From contig NC_085137.1 in NCBI RefSeq assembly GCF_035046485.1, positions 3,573,977 to 3,637,976 of the forward strand: a stretch of DNA of 64,000 nt, given 5' to 3'. Below the pieces are notes generated by a model, which had not been told where the DNA came from, made no database searches, and saw only the letters and a list, made by a program, of their open reading frames with translations. The stretch comes from Aedes albopictus (lineage: Eukaryota > Arthropoda > Insecta > Diptera > Culicidae). Shown piece after piece: positions 34,601 through 46,869 of the stretch; position 1 is the first letter of the stretch; the number at the start of each line of letters is the position of its first letter. The position numbers and the translations under genes are program-made.

Positions 34601-34709
34601 GAATATCTTTGAAGATTACCCCAAAAAATCTTTTAAAGCATTCTTCAAGAATATTTTTTCCAAAAATTCTTCTCGACCTCGGCCTGAAAATTCTCAAGAA
34701 TTCCTTTAA

Positions 34710-34802
34710 CCCTTATGTGGCCGGCAGGGTACCCGGGTACCCAGCACCCATTTAAAATACACGGTGTAGAAAAAAGCAAAAAGTTTGCCGGCCACATAAC
34801 GG
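34710..34802. mobile_element. TTAA-flanked mini-MITE, 93 bp
   Basis: Ends CCCTTATGTGGCCGGCA and CCGTTATGTGGCCGGCA (read inward) lie between TTAA at 34706-34709 and 34803-34806. A GGGTACCCGGGTACCC palindrome follows the left end. TTAA is the target of piggyBac-type transposases, so an origin there is likely. Confidence 0.8.
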
Positions 34803-34903
34803 TTAAGGATTAGTTTTGGTTTCTCCAGGAAATCCTTTGGAAACTCCTCCAGGCATTCCCTTGTGGATTCTCACAAGAGATTTCTACGTAAATTGCTTTA
34901 GGG

Positions 34904-35164
34904 GTCTCCAGTTAGCCTAGTGGTTAAGGCTATGGATCGCCAATCCGGAGACGGCGGGTGCGATTCCCGTTCTGGTCGGGAAAATTTTCTCGACTCCCTG
35001 GGCATAGTGTATCATTGTGCTTGCCTCACAATATACAAATTCATGCAATGGCTGGCAAAGAAAGCCCTCCAATTAATAACTGTGGAAGTGCTCAAAGAAC
35101 ACTAAGTTGGAGAAAGGCAGCCCAAGTTCCAGTGGGAACATATAGCCATACAGAAGAAGAAGAA
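34904..35164 (+). mobile_element. Feilai-type SINE with 9-bp target duplication
   Basis: I recognise the tRNA-like head (TAGCCTAGTGGTTAAGGCTA, then a B box GGTGCGATTCCC) and the body (CGACTCCCTGGGCATAG, CAATGGCTGGCAAAGAAAGC) as Feilai, a SINE first described from Aedes aegypti. It ends in GAAGAAGAAGAA. The duplication GCTTTAGGG lies at 34895-34903 and 35165-35173. Its promoter boxes look intact, but movement needs a LINE reverse transcriptase in trans. Confidence 0.9.
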
Positions 35165-35229
35165 GCTTTAGGGAAAGTCCTTCGGGTATTCTTGAGCTTG
35201 AACTTGAGCTTGATTGACCGCCCGTAGTA

Positions 35230-35690
35230 GCTACTCCAGTACATATCGCTAGACCAGCTACACTCACACAAGGATCCAATGAGATAGCTGCTTTGGACCA
35301 ACGGGAATCTGCAATGTGTGAGTATTGATGATCTTCTATTGTTAGGCGACAATGGCACCTGCTACGTCAGGTTACTGGTCAATGTGGGATGGAGACGTAA
35401 ATGATGATTGCAATCGTTTGTTACCAGCAAGCTATTGCGTCCTCTGGGCCTGCACACGGTCATTTGGATATCGAAGTGTTGTTGGGAAATGTTTATTTTT
35501 GGCAAGGGGTTCACGCATTGGTGCGTGGATACCAGGCATAAAGTGATAGATTGTGTGAAGATTACTGTGAAGCGGCACAGTTCGCTTGGTTGCATAACTT
35601 GTAGGCCTTATATGATATTTAGATTTACACTGGCTGTGAAAGTGGGAAGAAAGGAAAACGGAAATCTTCAATTCATTACACTAAACCACC
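35230..35690 (-). repeat. Dispersed repeat family R, copy 2
   Basis: Reverse complement matches 6538-6900 and, in part, 19240-19430. The minus-strand end at about 35180-35220 is CAAGCTCAAGTTCAAGCTCA-like, a possible short-repeat tail. Confidence 0.55.
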
Positions 35691-35699
35691 AGACGAGTT

Positions 35700-36420
35700 T
35701 ACGGAAAACCCTATGAATATTTTTCGAGAATTTCCTTCGTTAATTCCTACTAAAAATTCCATCGGATTTATTGATTGATTGATTTGTCTTTATTAAAGAG
35801 ACTTTCAGCCCTTGGCCTCCTTCCATCGGAGATTTGTTCAAGAATTACTTCCGGTATTCATGCACTAGTTTCTTTTTAGATTTCTCCAGGAATTTCGTTA
35901 TATTATTATATGTCTGGAAATTCCACTGGGCAATCCTCGTGGAAATTTTCCGGAGATTTCTCCAGCAAATCTTGAAGGGATTCTTCCTAAAGTTCATGGA
36001 GAAATGCTCCAGTTATCATTTCTGGAATTTCTCCAGATATTCCTTCAGGGATCTTTTCCAATTTTTTCCGAGAATTATATCATTTTTTTTTTCAAGATTC
36101 TTGTAATATTTTTATGCTATAACGAAATAAATTTTTAGGGGATTATTATTTCTGGATTTTTTTAAGATTTTTAGTAGGAGAGTCTTTTAGGGATTTTTCG
36201 TGGAAAAAGATCTGACTTTTACCCAGAAAACATCTCAAGAATTTCCATCGGAAACTTCCACATAAATTCCACCAAGAACTACCTTGGGGACCACTCCGGG
36301 AATATTTTCAGGCTCCAGAAAATCTTCCGAGAATTTGATCAAAAATTTCAAAGTGAATTATCTTGGAGATTCCATTAATGATTTCTATAAAATTTTCAAA
36401 GAGCTCTAGCAGAAATGGGG
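35700..36420. repeat. GAATTCC-type degenerate tandem block 5
   Basis: TTTCTCCAGG, AATTTCTCCAG and GATTCTTCC words dominate. It starts with a short minus-strand retroelement tail (next entry). Confidence 0.5.
35763..35825 (-). mobile_element. 3' end of a retroelement with (CAAT)n tail
   Basis: On the minus strand GGGCTGAAAGTCTCTTTAATAAAGAC is followed by AATCAATCAATCAATAA. An AATAAA signal directly before a simple tetranucleotide tail is typical of a heavily 5'-truncated non-LTR copy. Confidence 0.5.
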
Positions 36421-36516
36421 TTGTGGTGCTTCACACACGCGCAGGCAAAGATTTATAAATAGTGGTTGCTTGCAACCCAGTGAGATCTGATCTGCAGAAC
36501 CTGGGAAGGTCTTGAA

Positions 36517-37214
36517 CACGCAGAAAAATAAATTGTAAACATAATTGAATTCTAGTTCAAATCAACCGATTTTTCAGTTTACTATAGCGACAAATTGATT
36601 TCTAGTTTAAACTGAACTGTTGCATTGTTTGATAATACAAATGTTTTCATTTGACGAAATTTTTCACAGTTTGTTAGAACAAACACAGATTTGGTAGTTT
36701 CAACATAAAATAACAGATTGTTTTAAACGGCTGCACTTTTGTGACTAACAAAGCCGGAATGTGATTGTGTTGGTGACGGCAGCTCCTGCGGCAGCTCGGA
36801 AATCTATTTTTAGACCGTCGGTGAGCGGATGGAGAGGAGAACGACTAAAAAAAGACAAAAAAGGCGAAGCCGATCAACTTTTTGTGGATGCTGTCGTGAG
36901 TACCAGCGCGTTATCCATCACGACCAAAGCTGCACTTGGAAGTTGGCGTGATGGATTTGCTGCACCTTCTTCGTTGTGGCGATGTTGGGGTAAGCATTTT
37001 ATATGTGTGTGAGTGCTTTCGGACCATGTTTATGGTTTTTATTTTGTTGAAACAAATGAAATTTTTGACATTATATGAAATGATGGTAATCGGTTGTTTT
37101 TATCGATAAACTCTAAATGAAAACAATTAAATATAACTTTGGAATAAGTAAATTCTCAGTTTGAAAATCAACCATGCGTTTTATTGTTTTAAACAAGCGC
37201 CATTTTTCTGCGTG
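36517..37214. mobile_element. Short-TIR element, 698 bp (CACGCAGAAAAAT ends)
   Basis: CACGCAGAAAAAT at 36517 is mirrored exactly at 37202-37214. The interior is AT-rich except for a GC-richer frame at 36761-37012 that I do not recognise. Target duplication not resolved. Confidence 0.55.
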
Positions 37215-37329
37215 AAGTTTATAAATTCCACTGCACCTGACTGGGAGACGACGCGTCGTGGCAGAAGCTGATTACTTGACACATGGTAAAGTTCAACTTA
37301 TTGGACGCAGTGGCTTAATTTTCCCAGCA

Positions 37330-38690
37330 GGGAAGGACAAAAAAGGGTGTCTCTCAGGATTTTTTTCGGAGATTTCTCCAGGCATTTGTTTGAAGATTCC
37401 ACCAGGAATTTTTCCAGAAATCAAGAATTTCGGCGTGGATTTCAAAAGGAATTCCACGCAGAATTCCTCCAAAAGTTACTTACTTTTCAAATTCTTCCAG
37501 AAATGCATCTCCGGATTTGTTCATGAATATCTGAAAGAATTCTTTCAGGATTTTTTTTAGAGATTTCTCTTTGGTTTGCTCCTGGAATCCTTACAGTATT
37601 TCCTTCTAGGATTTCTATCAGATTCCACTATCGGAACTATTGCCAACCTGTCAATTGGAAGAAATCAGTTCATCGTTTCCAAAGCGTGTGTTGAAATATT
37701 TATTTTGGGATATCTTAGGCATCCCAGGATATTTCCTGATAAAACTATTTAAAATTTCAAACAATTTAAAAACTATTTCAAAGAAACCCTTAGAAACTCC
37801 TTCGGTAATCCCTTTAAGGAATACTCCATGAAACATTTCAAGAATTCTTCCAGATATTCAGGAATGCCTCTATGAAATCTTTCAGGAATTATATTTGAAT
37901 TATTTCAGGATTTTTTTCTGGAGTTTAGAAAGGGAAATATTTGAACATTTCTTCAAAAATTCCTCTAAAAATTCTTTTTTGGAATTCTCTTGGTTCGATT
38001 CCTTTGAAAATGTTAAAAAAAATCTTTGGGAACTCCATCAGGAACTGTCTATCAAGGATTCTATCAAGAATTTCTTCGAGGATTACTCAAGGAATACCGT
38101 CGGGTTCCTCTAGCAATTCTTACGAAATTTCCTCCAAAAAAATATTTGGAAATTTCTTCAACAATTCCTTAGAGATTTCATCCGTAATTACATCGAGGAT
38201 CTCTCCTGGTATATCTAATGGGATTCCTTTAATGGTTTCTTTCATTACTTCAAAACTTCTTGGGAGATTCCTCCAAAAGTTCTTCAAGGAATTCTGTCAG
38301 ATTTTTTTTAGGATTTCCCTGATTTTTCCCGGAAACTTCTTCAAGATTCCTTCAGAAGTTTCTTAGGCTGTTACTCTTATAATTTCTGCAGGTATCTTTC
38401 CAAAGAGTTTCTATAGAGATTCTTCTAGAAATTCTTTAGTTTTTTGGATTCCTCCAGGAATCACTCTTGTTTTTTTTTCAGTAATTTGTCTGGCGATTCC
38501 TGTTGGAATTTCACAATGGAATCCCTGCGGAAATCATATTGTGGAATCCAATAACCGGAGTTCCTTCGAAAATTCCTTCAGGAATTTATTCGGTAGTTTC
38601 CCTATGTATTTCTTGTATGATTTTTAAATAAGTTTCTCCGAGGATTTCATGAAGAATTCCTTCCGGTATTATACAAGGATTTTTTTTATT
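37330..38690. repeat. GAATTCC-type degenerate tandem block 6
   Basis: The longest uniform block: TTTCTTC(A)AGGAATTC, GATTTCTCC and AATTCCTC words throughout. The 141-codon frame at 37941-38366 lies wholly inside it and is rich in Ile, Ser, Asn and Phe; I treat it as a by-product. Confidence 0.6.
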
Positions 38691-39395
38691 GATAGAATCT
38701 CTTCATCTCTGTTCCAGAAGGTTCGCTCGACCTCGAAATCGTCAGTGCTTACCTTAGTGGTTTCCTGACAGCGTGTTGGGGGGAAGCACCAGATTCGACT
38801 TCTCTCAAATTGCTAAAGGGCTGTACATTAATTACGTAAGGATTTATAGGCGGATGGGGGGGGGGTGGCTTTGAGAAATCTTACGCGCCATACAAAAATA
38901 TTTAGGTTCTCATACAAAAAATCTTACAAGGGGGGGGGGGGGGGTGTCGAAAAATCCCCTTACGTAATAAATAGACAGCCCCTAACCGCCTAGCTCAACA
39001 GTCACGCACCGCCAAAACTAGGTTTTCGTACTAACTTTTCCGCCACAGAGAGACACGTTTTCACACGGTTCGGGTTTTAGACTCACGAATTGCGCATTTG
39101 ATTTTAACTAATTGAATTTATTACAAGTTTAATTACAATAATACAAATGTCTTTACAATTTAATTTTATATTCTAAGCTTCGGCCATGTGCGTCCTGTCC
39201 GCACGAGAAAATTTTCACTTCTATCTGAAAAATTCAAATTCAGCCCACGCTTGCTGCGATTGCGGTTGGGTCGTTGCTACGGCAACGACGGCAGCCCGCT
39301 CACGTGGCAACGACGATTGGCTCGACGTCGGGCGCCTGCGGTGCCCGAGTAAAAATCTATGCTTAGCAAATTTTGTTCGCAACAATCTATTTGGG
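38690..39395 (-). mobile_element. Candidate LTR and leader of an LTR retrotransposon
   Basis: On the minus strand the sequence from about 39387 starts TGTTGCGAACAAAATTTGC. A GC-rich U3-like part follows, then TATAAAATT (near 39165), AATAAA (near 39118) and a region ending TTTTGGCGGTGCGTGAC. After the MITE at 38817-38982 it continues as TCTGGTGCTTCCCCCC-like leader sequence. Order and signals fit one LTR followed by an untranslated leader, but the second LTR, a certain primer site and gag-pol are all missing. Confidence 0.35.
38817..38982. mobile_element. TAA-flanked MITE, copy 3, with G runs
   Basis: Ends AGGGCTGTACATTAATTACG and GGGGCTGTCTATTTATTACG (read inward) lie between TAA at 38814-38816 and 38983-38985. 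The interior has a 14-16 base G run around 38931-38944. Same family as 8128-8285 and 9955-10116. Confidence 0.8.
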
Positions 39396-39706
39396 GATTC
39401 TACAAGGAAATTTTCCTGGAGCTGCTTTGAGATTTCCATCAGACACTCACTTTTTGCGCCTATAGACGTGTAAGATGAGTCTCATTCTTGATTTTGAAAA
39501 TTACCTTTTCGTGCTGCTCATCGTCTATGCGATTATTTCCAATTTTTTTGCGATCTTATATATATGTAAAAAAATTATCTTGAGCTCTCCCATTTCTTTG
39601 TAAAAATCGCAGTGATATCGGATTGTTTTCCGCTCTCCCAAATACAAGGAATCCCGCTGTGTGACTTTTTGATATGTTTAAACATTCAAGCATTCAAGAA
39701 TAAATA

Positions 39707-40506
39707 CTGTAATCTGGAGGGAAGTTGATCTTTTTTTCCTCTAATTTTTTTTTTACTAAAATCTGGTACAATGCACATGATTCCGAACTAATATTTTTAA
39801 AACATGTACTGAGTGGATCTGTATCAAGTTCCGTAAACGAAATATTTACAAAAAAACTGCTACATTTTGCAAAAAATGTTCAAATGGCCAAATTTGAAAA
39901 CTTTCAATCCGGGGTGAAGTTGATCAACCAATGACATAACATTCTAAGATTGGAAAACTATTTAACAAACTGAATTAGATGATGTTGAATCTGAATAAGT
40001 TCTTAAAATTCTTACACTTAGTATTTCTTATGTTAAAAATGAAATAAAGATTAATAATTTACATAATGACCCACATTAAACGCCTGAAGGTAGGCTATTT
40101 CTTGAAAATTCGCCTTACTTTCTCAAAAATATGCTAATTTCAAATAAAACTTTCGAGTTTTAATTCAAAGCCATAGCCATGTTCAATAAACCTTCTATGA
40201 ATGAATAAAAGTATTTTGTTACTCATCTGATATACAAGACGTTGATGAGAGGCGATTTTTCGGAAGAAAAACTGTTCACCGAGTTTTGATACAGTAGAGT
40301 TTTGATCCAAAAAAATGATATTTTTATGCAAAATCTGACACAATTGCCATAAAAACTTTTAACAATTCTTTAAATATATTTACACAATTGAATTAAGTAA
40401 AAAGTTCTTCCATTGAAACAGAATGTTAGTGTCCTCAGCCGTTGAAAAACGTGGATCCCATAGTGATCAACTTCACCCCGCTGATCAACTACCCCCTAGA
40501 TTACGG
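39707..40506. mobile_element. TA-flanked TIR element, 800 bp
   Basis: Left CTGTAATCTGGAGGGAAGTT and right CCGTAATCTAGGGGGTAGTT (read inward), both followed by GATC, lie between TA at 39705-39706 and 40507-40508. A second inverted pair, GGGGTGAAGTTGATCA, is at about 39911 and 40463. AT-rich, no transposase. Tc1/mariner-like by target site. Confidence 0.7.
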
Positions 40507-40559
40507 TACCAATATTCCAAGTTTCGTGCTCTCTCTCATACGTGCAAAAAACTCTGTTG

Positions 40560-41370
40560 ATAGTGGGTCTCATTCCTGGGATTCCTTTCGAAAATCCGTA
40601 GATTTCTATAAAAAATCTTCCGAATCATTCTTTGGGATTCCATTATAAATTTGTTCAAGAACTTTATTATAAAACCTTACATTGTTTCTTCCAATAGCCC
40701 GCTATGGATTCCTTTAGAAAATACTCAGAAATCTCAACAGGGATTCCATCGGTATTTTATTCAAGGTTTTATTTTTTAATTTTTTTCAATTGTTTTTAGA
40801 AAATAATCTAGAAACCCCAAAGAGATCTCTGGGGGAGTTGAAAAAAATGAAGAACTCCTCCAGAGAATTATTTAGAAATTTCTAACTATTTCTATTTCTA
40901 TTTCAACCAGAAAATCTTGAAGAAATTCCTCTAGAGACTGCTACAGGAACTCATACACAGATTCTTTTAGGTATTCCATTCATATATTTTCGCAATAATT
41001 TCTCTGGCAATTCTCTGTATTTTCTTCTCTAGTATTTTTTTTTTTTTTGCATGAATGGTAGTTCTATCGGAGCTTCTTTAAAAGTTTGGTGTCCTTTCAG
41101 ATATTCTCCAGGGAAACCTTCAGAAAAACGGCGACGAATTCCTTCGGGAATTATTTCAGAAAATCCTCCGGAACAGGTTTTCTCTAAAAATTGATCTCAT
41201 GATATTTTTTCTAGGAATTTTGCCAGAGGAGTTTCTCCAGGTATCCCTACAGAGGTTTCTTCAAACATACTTCTATGTATTTCTACAGGAATTCGACTGG
41301 AGTCCCACATAGACTCCTTCAGCATTTTATGGATTTCTCCAGACAGCAATGTATTTCTTTCAAAATATTT
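40560..41370. repeat. GAATTCC-type degenerate tandem block 7
   Basis: Same word style as the other blocks (TTTCTCCAGG, AATTCCTTCGGGAA). Confidence 0.5.
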
Positions 41371-41394
41371 TCCATAGATATTTTAGAACTTGGT

Positions 41395-41655
41395 GTCTTT
41401 CGGCTTTCAGTCACAGAAAAGCGATGATTATTTTATAGATCATTGCCAACGTTTCGATCTTGTGGTTGGGATCTTCATCAGGGCTCGATGTGAATCAACT
41501 TGTTGAGATTCGTGTTGATCACACGGCGGAATGTAGTTTTTAGTTTTGCACCGTACTTGTTTTATTGGACCCCAACACATCGATTGAAATGGTGGGTCCC
41601 AACACTTGGCACTTTGGAAACACTTCTGTTCATGCTGGCCGGGATGGAAATACAT
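41395..41655 (-). mobile_element. Possible Penelope-like retroelement fragment
   Basis: The minus strand carries CTGATGAAGATCCCAACCAC followed by AAGATCGAAACGTTGGCAAT. A GATGAAGATCCC...CGAAACGTTGG phrase is familiar to me from repeats of Penelope-like elements in insects. No GIY-YIG or reverse-transcriptase motif can be read here, so the assignment is weak. Confidence 0.3.
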
Positions 41656-41739
41656 GGAGGATATTTTCCGAAAAAGGATGACGAATGCTTGAGCCTTAAG
41701 AATTTTTTTTCTGTGATTCTGACTTAAATATCTCCTAGG

Positions 41740-43110
41740 CGGATTCTTTTAGAGGTATTCTTTAGAGGAATTCTTCAAGATATCTCCCAGATTCTTTAAG
41801 TTCAGAAGTTCAAGGAATCACTGGAGAAATATCTAAATGAAACCCTGGATGATTTGCTGATGATGGATGCTCTGGAGAACCGTTGGAGGTTCTTTAAGGA
41901 TTCCTTTCTTCTTTATTGCAACTTTTCCGATGGAATTCCTGGACAAAACTACCTGAATCAAATTCTTAAGTAATCTCTGGAGGAATTCTTGGAGGAAATC
42001 TCGAAAAAGCTTTTTGAGATACCTGCAGAGAAATTCCTTTTATGAGGACTGAAGTAGTTGAGGGAGTTATTCCAAGGAAAACATTCTGGAGGAATATTTG
42101 GAGAATTTTCTGAAGGAATCTCTTAAGAGATGTCTCTTAAGGACACTCTTGTATATAAAAATAGATCAAAATTACTCCATTCTACTGTACTCAGTTACCG
42201 TTACAGAAACCAAAAATGACAGATTACGTTCGGCCCTCTGCACCACTGTGAGTGCTCAGGACTGAAAGTAAGTTAGTACTGTACCCAGTATTGTTTCAAA
42301 GCCTTAAGTTAAATTGATGTGGTTTCCAAAGTAGAAAGCCACTTTCGGCTTAAAATGTTGATTCAATTGTACATTTGCATATATTATTATTATCAAGGGT
42401 TCAATTAAAACTCATTCAGAATTTCTGATGGATTTTCTGAAGAGATTTCTGAAACAATTCCTGCAGGAATTGCAGACAGGTGTACCGGAAGAATACTTGA
42501 AGAAATCCCTGAACAAACTTCTGATGGGATCCTTGCTTGGTGGATTTCCTGAAGCAATCCCTGGAAGAACTCTTGGATATAGCTCTCTGAATCTCTGGAA
42601 TCTCTGAAACAATTCATGGAAGGGCTGTGGTGCCCTCTGTAAATAGATACTCTTAGGAGAATTTCTTGAAAAAAAAAAACCAGAGAATCACTAAGGAACA
42701 AATCATGAAGAAATTTCTGAAGGAACTCCTGTGATATTCTCTTGAAAAACTCCTGAAGGATCATCGGGAAATATTTTGAACGAATCCCTGAAGAATAGTA
42801 TTAATGAATCACAATGTTTTGGTGAAACGTCAAGGAAAATATCCATGAAGAAATGCATGACATGATCCCTAGCGGAATCTTTGAAGATATAGAAATTTAT
42901 GTAAGAATACCTGTAGCAACATAAATTTCAGAAAGAATTCTTGAAAAACTTTTGATAGAATCCTACGTGGAATTTGTGTAAGCATGTCTGAAGTTATCTC
43001 CAGGAGCTCCAGCTGGAATTGCATTTTTTAAGGAATCTCTGGGGAATGCCTTCAGGAATTCCAGTAGAAACACCTATAGAGATATTTCTTGAGACATATC
43101 TAGATGAATT
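41740..43110. repeat. GAATTCC-type degenerate tandem block 8
   Basis: A/G-rich version (AATTCTTGGAGGAA, GAATTTCTGAAGGAA) in two runs, 41740-42140 and 42410-43110, with about 260 bp of other DNA between. Confidence 0.5.
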
Positions 43111-43599
43111 CATAAAAGAAATCTCTACGCCTGGGGCGCTTAACTGGATGCAATTCCTCATTTGGTTTTTGATTTCTTATTAAATACGAAGCAAGGTTTT
43201 CAAAATCGGGTTTCACACGCATTTAGAGAAAGGATCAAGATATCTTCTGTTTTTGCCTTTCTCGTACACTAAGTGTACTAGAAAGGCTATATGTTCACTC
43301 CAAAAATGACTTTTTGATAGAAGGCCCGGAGGGTCGAGTCACATATACCAATCAACTCAGCTCGACGAATTGAGGTGATGTCTGTGTGTGTGTATGTATG
43401 TGTGTATGTGTACAAAAAAACTCACATCACTTTTTGGCAGTAAACATCAACCGATTTTAATGACCGACGGTTCATTCGACGCGGAATCTGGTCCCATTGT
43501 TTCGTATTGAAAATGGTTCGGATCGGTTCAGCCGTTTTGGAGTTATGGCCATTTAGGTGTACCGGACCAGTACCCTTGGAAGGGGCCATACATAAAAAT

Positions 43600-46080
43600 G
43601 TAACAAACATATACATGCGACACATCAAACTGCGGCATTTTCGATTACTTGATAAACAGTTAGCAAGAAAACAGTCTCAGACCATATCTAAACCGAATGT
43701 CCCGCTGGAAGTGGCCAAATATAAAAGTGATCCAAAACTATGCATGCGACACATCAAATCGCGGCTTTTTCGATAACTTGATGAACAGTTAGCAAGAAAA
43801 TAGTCTGAAACCATATCTGAACCGGTAGTGTTCCGGAACCGTTTCCGGATGTTCCGCTGGAAGTGGTAAAATATAAAAGTGATTTAAACCCATGCATGCG
43901 ACACATCAAACAACGGCATTTTCGATAACTTGATGAACAGTTAACAAGAAAACAGTCTCAGACCATATCTGAACCGGTAGTGTTCCGGAACCGGTTCCTG
44001 GTGTCCCTCCGGAAGTGGCCAAATATAAAAGTGAACCAAATCTATGCATGCGACATATCGAAGCGTGGCTTTTTTTTGATAATGAAAGGTTGGCATAAAA
44101 AAAGATTCAGATCATATCTGAACCGGTAGTGTTTCGGAACCGGTTCTAGGTGTCCCGCCGGAAATGGCCGTATATAAAAGTGAACAAAACTTATGCATGC
44201 GACACACCAAATCACGTCTTTTCTGACAACTTGATGATCGCTTATCAAGGAAGTAGGCTAAGACCACATTAGCGACTGCCAGTAGTGCCGAAACTAGTTC
44301 CGGGTTTCCCTTCAAAAGCGGCTAAATATTAAATTGAACCAAACCCATGCATGCAACACTAGACCGGCCCAAATACAAAAATGTCGAAAAACTCCACGGG
44401 GCACCCTCTAGAATCGTGCCTTTGGATGAGAAGAACAATCGGTGAAAATTTCAGCTCAATCGGTTTAAAATTGAGCTGGCGCAAATGAGTTGAAGGTTTG
44501 TATGGGATTTCCAGTTCAAATATATGGGAAATTGGATGGCCTACAGTCTCTCACTCAGTACGGCGGTTCAACGAGTTTGATTTAGCTCAGAATTGAAAGA
44601 ATGGTAGTTGATACTCTAAGGAACAATTTTGTAGAAGACCATATCATGATAAAACTTAATTTAGATGCGCTTTCAGCTAACGAAAGCAGGATGAGGACAT
44701 CTTCCCCCGTTTACTCTCGGTTGTTACATGCAGCACGTGTTTGTCGGTCGAAACTTGCGCTCTACATCATAGGCGGCTAAGTTGTTCTTTATTTCAATTG
44801 CTCACGCACGTGTGCGGGTATCGAAACAATGAAGAATTACATAGCTACCTATGATGTAGCGCTCAAGCTTCGACCGATAAACACGTGCTGCATGTAACAA
44901 CCGAGAGTAAACGGGGGAAGATGTCCTCATCCTGCTTTTGTTAGCTGAAAGCGCAACTAAATTAAGTTTTATCATGATATGGTCTTCTACAAAATTGTTC
45001 CTTAGGGTATCAACTACCATTCTTTCAATTATGAGCAAAATCGAACTCGTTGAACCGGCGTACTGAGTGAGAGACTGTAGGCCATCCAATTTCCCATATA
45101 TTTGGACTGAAAATCCCATACAAACCTTCAACTCATTTGCGCCAGCTCAGTTTTAAACCGATTGAGCTGAATTTTTCACAGATTGTTCTTCTCATCCAAA
45201 GGCACGATTCTAGAGGGTGCCCCGTGAATTTTTCCAACTTTTCTTTTTCGCCATACAAATGTGGGCCGGTCTAATGCAACACAGCAAAGCGCGGCTTTTT
45301 TGATAACCTAATAAACGTTTTAGCAAGCAAATAGGCTCAGACAATTTAAGAGACTACCGGTAGTGTTCCGCAACCGGTTCCGGGCAGGAAGTGAAATCAA
45401 ACCCATGCATTGAGGTATCGTGGCTGTTTAGGTAACATGATGAACAGTTGCAAGAAAATAGACGCAAGCCATATCAGTGTGTTACGGAACCGATTCCGGG
45501 TGTCCCGCCAGAAATGGTCAAATGTAAAAGAGAACCAATACATGCGACATATCAATGACTTATTCAGTAACATGATAAACGGTTAACCAGTACATAATCT
45601 CAGACCATATTTGAGAGAACCGGTAGTGTTCCATAACTGGTGATGAGACGAGAAACCCACCGGAAGTGGTGAAATATAGAAGGGAATTTTTGATGAACGG
45701 TCAACAACAAAGTAGTCTCAGGCCACATCTAGAACTAGTAATAGTATTTCAGAATCGGTTGCGGGTGTTCCATGGGAAGTGATTAAATAGAAGTGAACCA
45801 AATTCGTGCCTGCCACACATAAAATCGCAGCTTTTTCTAAAATTTGCCGAACGGTTAGCAAGAAAATAGCCTCAGATCACTTTAATATTCGGCTTTTTAG
45901 GTAACCCGATGAACAGTTGACAAGAACATAGTCTCAGTCCATATGTGAGACAGCCGGAATCGGTTCCAGGTGCCCCGCCGTAAGTGGTCAAACGTAAAAT
46001 TGAACAAAACCCATGTAAGCTGCACATCAAATAGCGGAATTATAAAAGTGAACAAAATAAATGTTAAAGCGATAAATCAA
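43600..46080 (+). repeat. Array of about 150-bp monomers within element T, copy A
   Basis: Each monomer contains ATGCATGCGACACATCAAA, a GGCTTTTTCGATAAC..GATGAACAGTTAGCAAG part, and GGTAGTGTTCCGGAACCGG, then AAGTGGCCAAATATAAAAGTGA. The GCATGCGACA landmark falls at about 43742, 43894, 44045 and 44194, giving spacings of 149-152 bp. Units to the right of 45300 are more decayed and irregular. Confidence 0.85.
44360..45273. mobile_element. 914-bp foldback element with 9-bp target duplication
   Basis: Two arms of about 400 bp are close reverse complements, meeting near 44800. The ends read TAGACCGGCCCA on both sides. The 9-bp duplication ATGCAACAC is exact at 44351-44359 and 45274-45282 and falls inside a monomer of element T. 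Long TIRs with a 9-bp duplication are typical of Mutator-like foldback elements; that superfamily is inferred. No transposase; the 109-codon minus frame is an arm by-product. Confidence 0.9.
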
Positions 46081-46869
46081 ATCGTAGCTTTTTTGATAGC
46101 CTGTAAACGTTGGGGAAGATTATAAGTGAAGAAATGGTCAAAATCTTCATATATGCAAGAAAAAAAATCGTGACCAAAGCGATCTCATCATATCACACCA
46201 TTTCAGATTCGTGCGGTGTGAATATATAGTAGGATGGAACAACGTGGAAAAAATATAATTTGATCGCATCAACACCGAATAAAGTTTTTTCAATCTTCAA
46301 TCTCCTTTTGCTTCTAAAATTACTGCTCACAATTTGGGTGCGGCTGGTTGAGCCCTCGCTCTTCTCATTGCGATTGAAATTTGAATGAAAAATTTCCATT
46401 TTCTGCTTTTTCTCGTTAGGAGGTCAAATTTCACATGAATCGTGTTACCAATGATACTAAAATATAGTGTGCTAAAAACACTTTGTCGAGGAGCACAAAG
46501 TGATCTGTGATTGTGAATAAAGTCAACCTTCTTCATGCATTAGCTGACGCTCACCCCGCTGCCGTAGTGAATAGAATAGGGTCATAATGACCCCAATGCA
46601 CGACTAGGGGTAAGGTGGTCAAGCAGTCAACTAAGAGGTCTAATATTTTTTAACTATGTTTTGTTGTTGAACATAACATCGGAATATGTATCATCAATAA
46701 GTTTCCCAAATCGATTAAAGCCAAAATGGTTGCTTTTTGAAAGTTAAAATAGTGTTTTTTTATATAAAATGATTCAGGAACATTTTGGCTAACGTCGATG
46801 GAAAAATCATGAGTACAGTTTCGACGAGAAAGGCACTATCACCACTAGGTGGATTAATCTGGGTTTTTT

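Larger units (their letters stand above)
43250..46869 (+). mobile_element. Large unclassified element T, copy A, with internal tandem monomers
   Basis: Both ends are shared with copy B (53155-55089, opposite strand). The left end starts TTTTTGCCTTTCTCGTACAC, part of a GCCTTTCTCGTACACT..AAGTGTAC hairpin. The right end runs AGGTGGATTAATCTGGGTTT. A GCCTTTCTCGT motif lies inverted near both termini. From the left: hairpin, a TG/TATG microsatellite (about 43381-43412), an about 150-bp unique part, then a long array of about 150-bp monomers (43600-46080) and a right unique part. No open frame of note. Copy A is longer than B through extra monomers and the insertion at 44360-45273. Confidence 0.75.

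Noticed and set aside
34904..34975. tRNA gene
   Set aside because: A and B boxes belong to a Feilai SINE with tail and target duplication; the same reasoning applies to the heads at 4926, 11792, 19596 and 25207.
37941..38366. 141-codon frame
   Set aside because: Lies wholly in GAATTCC-type tandem sequence and has low-complexity composition.
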